Below, piece after piece: positions 23,084 through 30,735 of a DNA stretch of 53,554 nucleotides. The position numbers and the translations under genes are program-made. The notes under the pieces are model-generated. The model was not told where the DNA came from. It made no database searches and saw only the letters and a program-made list of their open reading frames with translations. Numbering within the stretch: position 1 is the first letter of the stretch; each line of letters opens with the position of its first letter. The DNA is from Escherichia sp. MOD1-EC7003 (GTDB taxonomy: Bacteria; Pseudomonadota; Gammaproteobacteria; Enterobacterales; Enterobacteriaceae), in contig NZ_PTRE01000079.1 of the NCBI RefSeq assembly GCF_002965065.1, forward strand, positions 1-53,554, in the 5' to 3' direction.

Positions 23084-23965
23084 ATGCAAAAAATAAAATA
23101 TCTTTTATCAGGAGTATTTATATTGTTGCCCGTGGTAACGTTTGCTGATTCTGGAGATAATGAATATTTATCTGGCTGGTGGCATCAAAGTATTAATATA
23201 GTAGGAAGTAATTCTACTCGCTTTGGGCCACAGAAAAGATCAGATCTATATCCAGAATATCGCGCATGGGCTCATGTGGATTGGTTTGATTTCTATGGTT
23301 ATGCGGATTTACCTAAATTTTTTGGTTTAGGAAATGATAATGACATTGGCATTTGGGATAACGGCTCACCATTTTTTATGGAAATAGAGCCGCGTTTTAG
23401 TATCGACAAATTAACGGGATTAGACTTAAGTTTTGGTCCATTTAAAGAATGGTATTTTGCTAATAATTATATCTACGATGCGGGAACGAATGAAGGGCAG
23501 CGTCAGAGTACCTGGTATATGGGGTTAGGGACTGATATCGATACAGGGCTACCGATGATGTTGTCTGCAAACATCTATGCTAAATATCAAGGAAACAATT
23601 ATAATGCTGCTAATGCGAATGAATGGGATGGTTATCGTTTCAAAGTAAAATATGTTGTTCCGATTACTACCGTTTGGGGTGGTAAATTAAATTATGTCGG
23701 TTTTACTAACTTCGATTTTGGTTCGGACTTAAAGGAAGAATCAGGTGGTAAGCAACAGTTTTATTCTCGTACAAATAACTCAATAGTTTCCACTCATGTA
23801 CTCAGTCTGGTTTATTCTCACTGGAGTTATGGCGCAACTCTTCGCTATTTTTATCATGGCGGGCAATTTGATGAGGGGAGTAACGCATTTAATAGTAAAG
23901 GAGAAATGACCACGATAGATTCAACAGGATGGGCTTATTATTTAACTGTCGGGTATACTTTTTAA
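23084..23965 (+). CDS. Tsx-like nucleoside channel, outer membrane
   Basis: A 293-residue outer membrane protein closely similar to E. coli Tsx, the nucleoside-specific channel and receptor for phage T6 and colicin K. A signal peptide ends at VTFA/DSG. Conserved Tsx blocks include [35 protein letters not shown] and [17 protein letters not shown]. The C-terminal residue is phenylalanine (VGYTF), as needed for outer-membrane assembly. The first 30 residues and the loop near residues 210-260 differ most from Tsx as I recall it, the kind of surface where phage and colicins bind. The ATG at 23084 follows AAGGAG; six open codons upstream are not used. The nucleotidase copy 2 follows after 22 bp. 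Confidence 0.93.
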   Translation: MQKIKYLLSGVFILLPVVTFADSGDNEYLSGWWHQSINIVGSNSTRFGPQKRSDLYPEYRAWAHVDWFDFYGYADLPKFFGLGNDNDIGIWDNGSPFFMEIEPRFSIDKLTGLDLSFGPFKEWYFANNYIYDAGTNEGQRQSTWYMGLGTDIDTGLPMMLSANIYAKYQGNNYNAANANEWDGYRFKVKYVVPITTVWGGKLNYVGFTNFDFGSDLKEESGGKQQFYSRTNNSIVSTHVLSLVYSHWSYGATLRYFYHGGQFDEGSNAFNSKGEMTTIDSTGWAYYLTVGYTF

Positions 23966-23987
23966 ATAACTTTGAAAGGAATTATTT

Positions 23988-25598
23988 ATGAAAATAAAAA
24001 ATATTGCTGCGGGTATCCTGCTGACACTACCGCTCTGGGCTTGTGCAAAAGAGGTTACTATTATTTATACTAACGATCTCCATGCTCATGTTGATACATA
24101 CAAACTCCCGTATGTTGCAGACGGTAAACGAGCAATCGGTGGATTCGCTAATATAACAACATTAGTAAAACAAGAAAAAGTAAAAAATAAAGCTACCTTT
24201 TATTTTGATGCGGGTGACTATTTTACCGGTCCATATATCAGTAGTCTGACAAAGGGGCAGGCAATAATCGATATTATGAATACCATGCCCTTTGATGTGG
24301 TATCCATTGGTAATCATGAATTCGACCATGGTTGGGATAACCTTCTCCGACAGTTAAGTAAGGCAAATTTCCCCGTTTTATTGGGAAATGTCTTCCATAA
24401 GGACAGTGAAATACCGTTCTGGAATAAACCATACACCATTCTGGAAAAGGACGGTGTAAAGATTGGCGTTATTGGACTACACGGTGTGTTTGCATTTAAT
24501 GACACAATTTCAGAGCTCTCAATCCAGGGACTCGATAATGATAACAACAATCGCTTTGATAAATCAGCGGCCAGTCTCAAGAATCAGGGGATTGAGGCTC
24601 GCGATGAGGTGAAATATCTGCAGCATTATCTGGATGAACTACGAGGGAAAGTTGACATTACGGTCGCTCTCATCCACGAAGGTGTTCCGGCGCGTCAGTC
24701 CAGTATCGGTAACACCGATGTCAGGCGTGCGCTGGATACAGATATTCAGACTGCAAGTAAGGTCAAAGGCCTTGATATTCTCATTACCGGGCATGCCCAT
24801 GTAGGAACACCTGAACCTATCAAAGTGGGAAATACATTAATCCTTTCGACCGACAGCGGCGGTATTGATGTAGGGAAACTGGTGCTCAATGTAGATCCTG
24901 CCGCCCATACCCATAAAGTGAAAAGCTTTGAGTTGAAAACACTTTATGCGGATGAATGGAAACCTGATCCGACAACTCAGAAAGTTATTGATGGCTGGAA
25001 TAAAAAACTGGCAGATATCGTGCGCCAGCCGGTCGGTGAATCACCTGTCACGTTAACGCGTGCCTATGGTGAATCATCACAACTTGGCAACCTGTTTACG
25101 GATGCAATGCTTGTTGCTGCACCGAATGCGCAGATTGCACTGATCAATTCCGGTAGTTTACGTGCGGATATCAATGCTGGCCCCATTACCTTTGGTGATA
25201 TTACCAGCACATTTCCCTTTAAGAATGAACTTACGGAAATGGATCTCAGCGGCAAAGATCTGCGTAACCTGATGGAACATGGTGCATCGCTCACTAACGG
25301 CATATTACAGATGTCAAAGGGAGCTGAAATGCATTATATCCCGCAAAAACCAGTAGGCCAGAGAATAGAATCTTTCACAATCAACGGTAAAGCGGTTGTG
25401 GATACAGAGACTTATCATGTTGCAACAACGACGTTTCTTGCACTGGGTGGCGATGGTTTTCTGGCATTTAAGGAAGGAAAAAATGTACAAGTTCGTGCTG
25501 GACATAATATGTCCGATGTTGTGATTGATTATTTGAAATCAGGACACAAAATAGTTCCGGCACAGATTAATGAAATGCGAGTTAACGCCAGTAAATAA
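23988..25598 (+). CDS. Secreted 5'-nucleotidase / UDP-sugar hydrolase-like, copy 2
   Basis: A 536-residue paralogue of the enzyme at 21058-22614, with the same motif order: [24 protein letters not shown], and a C-terminal domain with NSGSLR and GGDGF. The signal peptide is MKIKNIAAGILLTLPLWACA. Copy 2 carries about 18 extra residues that copy 1 lacks, including GLDNDNNNRFD, which resembles a calcium-binding DxDxNxxxD loop. It is in an operon with the tsx-like gene (22 bp gap, AAAGGA site), which supports a nucleotide-scavenging role: dephosphorylation outside, nucleoside passing through the channel. LWAC is a marginal lipobox. Confidence 0.92.
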   Translation: MKIKNIAAGILLTLPLWACAKEVTIIYTNDLHAHVDTYKLPYVADGKRAIGGFANITTLVKQEKVKNKATFYFDAGDYFTGPYISSLTKGQAIIDIMNTMPFDVVSIGNHEFDHGWDNLLRQLSKANFPVLLGNVFHKDSEIPFWNKPYTILEKDGVKIGVIGLHGVFAFNDTISELSIQGLDNDNNNRFDKSAASLKNQGIEARDEVKYLQHYLDELRGKVDITVALIHEGVPARQSSIGNTDVRRALDTDIQTASKVKGLDILITGHAHVGTPEPIKVGNTLILSTDSGGIDVGKLVLNVDPAAHTHKVKSFELKTLYADEWKPDPTTQKVIDGWNKKLADIVRQPVGESPVTLTRAYGESSQLGNLFTDAMLVAAPNAQIALINSGSLRADINAGPITFGDITSTFPFKNELTEMDLSGKDLRNLMEHGASLTNGILQMSKGAEMHYIPQKPVGQRIESFTINGKAVVDTETYHVATTTFLALGGDGFLAFKEGKNVQVRAGHNMSDVVIDYLKSGHKIVPAQINEMRVNASK

Positions 25599-25685
25599 TA
25601 AAATTAATATTGATGATGCAATTCATTCTATGGATTGCATCATTCCCTTACGCATTATAAAACAAACAGAAACAGGACCATAAGA

Positions 25686-26723
25686 ATGATAATGAAATGT
25701 GCCAGTACATCCTGTAATTTACGTTGTTCGTATTGCTATTTCGATAAGGTCCAGTCCTGCTCTGAATGTACAACGTGCAATTCAGATGATGAGACGTTAC
25801 AGTTATTTATTCGTCAGAAAATCAATGCTCATAAAACGGGTAATGTGATATTTTTCTGGCAAATTCAGGAACTAACACCTGACAAGCTTAACTTCTTTAA
25901 GCGAGTTATTAAGTTACAACAGCAAGTTGTACAAGGTAATAAAATTATTAATACCGTACTGATCAATGGTGTTCTGTTGGATGACAGTTGGTGCGAATTT
26001 TTCAAAAGATATCAGTTTATTATTAGCATTTCAGTGAATGTTAATACTTCGTTGCATAATAATCTCTGCGACACGATTTCTGATAAACCAACGGCTCGCC
26101 AGATTGAAGCGGCGGTGAGATTGCTGCGAAAACATGATGTTGAATTTAGCACTCTGACCGTTATTAACGCTATAAATAGCCAGCAACCTCTGCAGATATA
26201 TCACTATCTTAAAAATCTGGGCAGTCGCCATATGCAGTTTATCCCTCTGCTTGAACCGCTTGCTCAAGAAGGGGGAGATACGCACAGCCTTGCGCCAGCA
26301 GCATTAGGGATCTTTTTGAAAACGATTTTTTACACCTGGGTTCGTCTGGATATTGGAACGATAAAAATCCCTGTTTTTGAGCACGCTTTTGCGTCGTGGT
26401 GTGGATTACCTGCGCCGAATTGTGTTTTCGCATCATTTGATGTTAGTGCGTTCACGACGCGGAAAAACACAAAGAATCAAATAGTCGAACAGTGTAAACC
26501 GCTACTGGCAGCGGAGTGTATGAGTTGTAATATAGAATTCGCCTGTCACGGCGGTTGTCCAAAACAGCGTATCGCGTTTTCCCGAAACGGCCTTCCAGCC
26601 CTCAATTATTTTTGCGAAAGCTATCAGTCTTTTTTCTCTTATGTTGAACCTTATATGTTGATGATGAAGGCCCTGTGGGAACAAAATTATGCGCCTTCCG
26701 ATATTCGCCAGTATTTGGCCTGA
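25686..26723 (+). CDS. Radical SAM/SPASM protein, sulfatase-maturase-like, atypical
   Basis: A 345-residue protein with the radical SAM cluster motif CNLRCSYC (Cys10, Cys14, Cys17) and a C-terminal cysteine-rich SPASM-like region (C..AAECMSC...FACHGGCPKQR...NYFC). This is the plan of anaerobic sulfatase-maturating enzymes (anSME). The segment that in anSME reads like FxWHGGEP is FFWQIQELTP here, so the GGE motif that holds SAM is not conserved. No sulfatase gene is nearby. A second cysteine cluster, CSECTTC, follows the first motif. I chose ATG 25686, nine bases after AGGA; the open frame extends to 25635. It follows nucleotidase copy 2 by 87 bp. Function is unknown; it may modify a protein of this block or be decaying. 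Confidence 0.8.
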   Translation: MIMKCASTSCNLRCSYCYFDKVQSCSECTTCNSDDETLQLFIRQKINAHKTGNVIFFWQIQELTPDKLNFFKRVIKLQQQVVQGNKIINTVLINGVLLDDSWCEFFKRYQFIISISVNVNTSLHNNLCDTISDKPTARQIEAAVRLLRKHDVEFSTLTVINAINSQQPLQIYHYLKNLGSRHMQFIPLLEPLAQEGGDTHSLAPAALGIFLKTIFYTWVRLDIGTIKIPVFEHAFASWCGLPAPNCVFASFDVSAFTTRKNTKNQIVEQCKPLLAAECMSCNIEFACHGGCPKQRIAFSRNGLPALNYFCESYQSFFSYVEPYMLMMKALWEQNYAPSDIRQYLA

Positions 26724-26753
26724 TACAGCTCTCTGTATGAGGGGGAAGGGAGA

Positions 26754-26785
26754 AAAACTTCCCCCGATTTTCGTCATCGGGGGAA
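26754..26785 (-). terminator. Intrinsic terminator of chaA
   Basis: TTCCCCCGAT (26759-26768) and ATCGGGGGAA (26776-26785) form a 10-bp perfect stem. On the minus strand it is followed by GTTTTTC. It lies 10 bp past the chaA stop, between chaA and the converging radical SAM gene. Confidence 0.85.
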
Positions 26786-26794
26786 AGGCCGTCG

Positions 26795-27895
26795 TCAGGC
26801 AAATATCGTCATCAAATAGGCGGCAAACAGCGCCAGATGCGCTGCGCCATTGAGCACGTTAGTACGTCCGGTGGAGAAGGAGATATGGCACAGCACTAAA
26901 GAAGCGACCATCACCACCATTTCTGGCGCACCAAGTGCAAACTGCAATTCGTTACCCGTCATAAAGGCAATTAGCGTGACAACAGGTACGGTAAGCGAAA
27001 TGGTTGCTAACACTGAACCAAAGAACAGATTCATCGCGCGCTGCACCTGGTTGTTCAACACTGTTTTTAACGCACCTAAACCTTCCGGCGACAGAATCAA
27101 CAGTGCCACCAGGAAGCCAGTAAAGGCGACAGGGGCATTCATGCTGTCGAGCAATGTCTCCAGCGGGTTGGCGTTCATTTTGGTGACCGCAATAACAGCA
27201 ATCAGATGGACAATCAACCAGATGGCATGCCACAGGCTGCTGTGGGCAGACGGTTTACCGTGGTGCGGGTCGTCATCATCGCTGTCATCTTCGTGTTCGT
27301 AGACAAACAAACTTTGATGCGTTTTGGTCTGGATCAGCAAAAATACGCCATACATTGCCGCAGAAATTAATGCGACCAGTAACGCCTGGCCGGTTGAAAA
27401 ATTCGCCACAGGCAGAGCCATTGGGAATACTAATACAATTATCGCCAGGGGGAACAGTGCAATTAAATACTGCTTGATACCAAACAGATTCATATATTGG
27501 GTGGCAAACTTACGTCCACCCAACAATAATGCAAAACCAACCAGCCCACCGGTAACAATCATAATGATTGAATAGAGTGTATCACGCATTAGCGTCGGCG
27601 CCGCGTCGCCGGTTGCCATTAGAGCTGAAATCAAACTGACTTCAAGAATAACCACTGAAAGGCTAAGAATTAGCGAACCGTAAGGTTCTCCCAGGCGATG
27701 GGCTAATACGTCCGCATGACGGACAACACTAAAGGCGCTACTTAAAATACCAATGAGCGCAAGAAGATTGATGGCAATGACTACTGGTAGTGTCTGGCTG
27801 CTTCCCCACAGGAATAGCACTACCAGCGCCAGAACCGGGAAAATAAGCGAAGTCTCCTTGTGGCGGGTTTTTACCGCCTCTTGAGCATTTGACAT
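26795..27895 (-). CDS. chaA: Sodium-potassium/proton antiporter ChaA
   Basis: ChaA exchanges sodium, calcium or potassium for protons across the inner membrane and works best at alkaline pH. The 366-residue protein has about eleven helices in two CaCA-like halves (GEPYGSLILSLSVVILEVSLI and LSPEGLGALKTVLNNQVQRA). A loop holds an acidic stretch, EHEDDSDDDDPHHG, typical of the family. The start at 27895 (MSNAQEAV) is the E. coli one; 29 open codons upstream are not needed. Confidence 0.97.
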   Translation of the reverse strand: MSNAQEAVKTRHKETSLIFPVLALVVLFLWGSSQTLPVVIAINLLALIGILSSAFSVVRHADVLAHRLGEPYGSLILSLSVVILEVSLISALMATGDAAPTLMRDTLYSIIMIVTGGLVGFALLLGGRKFATQYMNLFGIKQYLIALFPLAIIVLVFPMALPVANFSTGQALLVALISAAMYGVFLLIQTKTHQSLFVYEHEDDSDDDDPHHGKPSAHSSLWHAIWLIVHLIAVIAVTKMNANPLETLLDSMNAPVAFTGFLVALLILSPEGLGALKTVLNNQVQRAMNLFFGSVLATISLTVPVVTLIAFMTGNELQFALGAPEMVVMVASLVLCHISFSTGRTNVLNGAAHLALFAAYLMTIFA

Positions 27896-28164
27896 TATGG
27901 TTATCCCTTTGCAGATGAATTTATCGGAAATGTAAAAAATAGGCAGGAAAAATAACAGAAAGTGTCTGGATATCGGTAACATTTTACGAATTTTTACCCC
28001 GCTGTCGATTTTTTACTCATTGGGGTATAAAAATAAGCAATGCGTTTAGACAATGTTTGTTTTAGCGTTTATTGAGAAGAGTCTGACACGAAAATTCTTA
28101 TGTTTTGGCAAGAGTGGATATTGTTGACCACACTTAATATTCAACTTTGTAAAAGGAGTCAACA

Positions 28165-28520
28165 ATGCCGTATAAAACGAAAAGCGATCTGCCGGAAAGC
28201 GTAAAGCACGTGCTACCGTCTAATGCCCAGGATATCTATACTCTAAATAATTCGAGTTGCAGGAAGGCGGCAAGCGAGTGAATCCCCAGTCACTTACATA
28301 AGTAAGTGACTGGGGTGAGCGAACGCAGTCGCAGCACATGCAACTTGAAGTATGACGAGTATATAAAGAAGCGTTCAACAGCGCATGGGATCAATATAAA
28401 AATAAAGAAGATCGGCGTGATGACGCCAGTCGCGAAGAAACGGCGCATAAAGTGGCCTGGGCTGCTGTGAAGCATGAATATGCCAAAGGGGATGATGATA
28501 AATGGCATAAAAAATCGTAA
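28165..28520 (+). pseudogene. chaB: chaB, interrupted by an ERIC element
   Basis: ChaB is a 76-residue cytoplasmic protein of unknown role beside the cation transporter chaA. Here codons 1-24 are intact (MPYKTKSDLPESVKHVLPSN and so on) after an AAAGGAG site, and then an ERIC repeat enters at a TA within codons 25-26. The reading frame now ends at a TGA inside the repeat (28279-28281), giving a 38-residue product whose last 13 residues come from ERIC. The other 51 codons (KEAFNSAWDQYK to HKKS) follow the repeat unbroken, ending at 28520. Removing 28239-28363 restores exactly 77 codons, so the insertion is the only lesion. Confidence 0.95.
28237..28363 (+). repeat. Complete ERIC element inside chaB
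   Basis: This is a full 127-bp ERIC element. It starts TATACTC and ends GAGTATA, perfect 7-bp inverted ends, and contains the central AAGTAAGTGACTGGGGTGAG used in ERIC-PCR. The left half reads CCCCAGTCACTTACATAAGT where the common form has CCCCAGGAGCTTACATAAGT, making the central palindrome more perfect. The flanking chaB sequence shows a TA target duplicated on insertion (28237-28238 and 28362-28363). Confidence 0.95.
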
Positions 28521-28677
28521 AACCGGTAGCTGAGTTAAAGCTATTCGTGCGGTGTTGCCTTGCAAGTGGTCTGTTGATTGCATATTGTCCCGTTAGTGGT
28601 TTCAAAATGAGCAGTAAAAATGTCCGGAAGACACCAAAAAGTTGTCGCAGGGAAGTATGCAGTGGTGGAGGTGTAAG

Positions 28678-29373
28678 GTGATAACGCGTGATTTCTTGAT
28701 GAATGCCGATTGTAAAACGGCATTTGGTACTATTGAAGAATCACTCTTATGGTCAGCAGAACAACGGGCAGCTTCGCTGGCGGCGACGCTGGCTTGTCGA
28801 CCTGATGAGGGACCGGTGTGGATCTTCGGCTATGGATCGTTGATGTGGAATCCGGCGCTGGAGTTTACCGAGTCGTGCGCCGGTACACTGGTTGGATGGC
28901 ATCGCGCGTTCTGCCTGCGCCTGACTGCCGGACGCGGGACTGCGCACCAGCCGGGACGGATGCTTGCACTGAAAGAAGGGGGACGCACCACAGGCGTCGC
29001 CTATCGACTGCCAGAAGAGACGCTGGAGCAGGAACTAACCCTGTTGTGGAAGCGCGAGATGATTACCGGCTGTTATCTGCCAACCTGGTGTCAGCTTGAT
29101 CTTGATGATGGGCGCACAGTCAACGCCATTGTGTTTATTATGGACCCGCGACATCCAGAATATGAATCTGATACTCGCGCTCAGGTCATAGCGCCGTTGA
29201 TTGCGGCGGCGAGCGGCCCGCTGGGAACTAACGCACAGTACCTGTTTTCACTGGAACAAGAGCTTATCAAACTGGGAATGCAGGACGATGGGCTGAATGA
29301 TTTGCTGGTATCGGTAAAAAAACTGCTGGTGGAGAATTTTCCGGATGGTGTGTTACGGCCTGGATTCGCCTGA
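28678..29373 (+). CDS. chaC: Glutathione-specific gamma-glutamylcyclotransferase ChaC
   Basis: ChaC degrades glutathione to 5-oxoproline and cysteinylglycine. The 231-residue protein has the substrate-binding YGSL motif (WIFGYGSLMWNP, near residue 50) and further family blocks RAFCLRLTAGRGTAHQPGR and GRTTGVAYRL. The GTG at 28678, six bases after GGAGG, gives the E. coli length; a Met eight codons in is an alternative. It lies 157 bp after the broken chaB. Confidence 0.95.
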   Translation: MITRDFLMNADCKTAFGTIEESLLWSAEQRAASLAATLACRPDEGPVWIFGYGSLMWNPALEFTESCAGTLVGWHRAFCLRLTAGRGTAHQPGRMLALKEGGRTTGVAYRLPEETLEQELTLLWKREMITGCYLPTWCQLDLDDGRTVNAIVFIMDPRHPEYESDTRAQVIAPLIAAASGPLGTNAQYLFSLEQELIKLGMQDDGLNDLLVSVKKLLVENFPDGVLRPGFA

Positions 29374-29391
29374 GTAAACTTCCCTCATAGT

Positions 29392-29408
29392 GGGGCGTCA
29401 GACGCCCC
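29392..29408. terminator. Hairpin between chaC and ychN
   Basis: GGGGCGT (29392-29398) and ACGCCCC (29402-29408) form a 7-bp GC-rich stem with a 3-nt loop between two converging genes. There is no good U-run on either side, so it may act only as a weak terminator. Confidence 0.5.
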
Positions 29409-29416
29409 CTCAAACA

Positions 29417-29770
29417 TTAAAATGTAAGCACTTTATCGGCTGACAGCGTCCATTGCGCCAGTTCCACAAGAGTACCGATTTCCACCCCATCAATCAGAGG
29501 AAGTGTGCTAATCCCGCGCCCGTCAGTACAGGTTTTGCACAATTTTACCGGTACATTCTGAGCGGTAAGGATCTCCAGCATTTGCTGAATGTTGTAGCCT
29601 TCCCCTGGTTTTTGCCCGCGTAACCCGGCGGTGACCGCATCAGACATCAGGAACAGACGCAAATCCAGATTGCTCTCCTGCTCTCGTAGCGCAATGGCCA
29701 GCCGCAAGCTGTTAAACAAGGATTCGCTCCCGTAAGGTGCGCCATTGGCAACGATTACGATTTTTTGCAT
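29417..29770 (-). CDS. ychN: DsrE/F-like family protein YchN
   Basis: A 117-residue protein of the DsrE fold, which forms a homohexamer in E. coli. Related proteins carry sulfur in tRNA thiolation or sulfur oxidation, but the activity of YchN is not established. The conserved cysteine region reads VKLCKTCTDGRG. A GGAG site precedes the ATG at 29770. It is a single-gene unit converging with chaC. Confidence 0.93.
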   Translation of the reverse strand: MQKIVIVANGAPYGSESLFNSLRLAIALREQESNLDLRLFLMSDAVTAGLRGQKPGEGYNIQQMLEILTAQNVPVKLCKTCTDGRGISTLPLIDGVEIGTLVELAQWTLSADKVLTF

Positions 29771-29940
29771 TATTTACTCCTGTATTCAGGGAATTAGACA
29801 CTTATCCTCTATCTTACTGCTTCTCTACTGTATGACCAATCGGTCACCTTTTTAAGGACTTGTCTGAAAGCTGAAGAGAGTACGACAAAAATGATCTGTC
29901 ACCACGTTGCTTTAACACTGCGGTTATTCATTTTTTGGGA

Positions 29941-30084
29941 GGGGAAGGGGCGAGCAATCACTGGCGATTGTCGGTGGTGGTGGAAGATAACCAGGGGCAG
30001 CGTGTCTCCTCCAATGAGATCACGCTAACGCTTGTCGAACCATTTGATGCATTGTCGAACGATGAACCGCGCCGGGAACCGTAA
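29941..30084 (+). pseudogene. ychO: C-terminal remnant of ychO (invasin-like)
   Basis: In K-12 an invasin/intimin-like gene, ychO, of about 1.4 kb lies between ychN and narL on this strand. Here only its last codons remain: from about 29941 the frame reads GEGASNHWRLSVVVEDNQGQ and ends SNDEPRREP at a TAA (30082-30084), right at the narL stop. The upstream junction is uncertain; the sequence before 29930 does not look like the beta-barrel region. The identification rests on my memory of YchO and on position. Confidence 0.7.
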
Positions 30085-30735
30085 TCAGAAAATGCGCTCC
30101 TGATGCACCCATACCGCTGCTTCCACGCGAGACTTGAGCTTCATTTTCTTCAGCATGTGCTTGACGTGCACTTTTACTGTGCTTTCGGTGATATCCAGGC
30201 GGCGGGCAATCATCTTGTTCGGCAAACCTTGGGCAATCAGCTTGAGAATATCGCGCTCGCGTGGGGTTAACTGGTTAACATCGCGTTCAGTAGTGGCACG
30301 GTTAGCGCGCAAGCTGGCGGCCAGAACAGGTGTTAATGCTTCGCTTAATACCATTTCGCCAGCAGCTGCCTGATGCAACGCTTTCAGCAGATCTTCCGGT
30401 TCCATATCTTTTAACAGATAGCCATCCGCGCCGCGTTTCAGGGCTGTGACCACATCTTCTTCATGGTTAGAGACGCTGAATACCACAATGCGCCCGGAGA
30501 GGGACTTTTCACGCAGTTTATCCAGCGTTTCCAGACCGTTCATGCCGGGCATATTGAGATCTAACAGGATCAGATCGGGATCAAGAGATTCTGCCAGTTC
30601 AATACCCTGTTCGCCATTACTTGCTTCGCCAACCACGGTGATATCTGGTGCCATACTGATAAGCTGTTTTACGCCAGTTCGCAGCATCGGGTGATCGTCG
30701 ATCAGCAGGATAGTGGCCGGTTCCTGATTACTCAT
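30085..30735 (-). CDS. narL: Nitrate/nitrite response regulator NarL
   Basis: NarL, phosphorylated by NarX or NarQ, activates nitrate respiration genes (narG, narK) and represses alternative anaerobic pathways. The 216-residue protein has a receiver domain (LLIDDHP; phospho-acceptor Asp59 in [10 protein letters not shown]) and a LuxR-type helix-turn-helix ([20 protein letters not shown] ...). The ATG at 30735 overlaps the end of narX by 8 bp; an open extension upstream lies inside narX and is not used. Confidence 0.98.
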
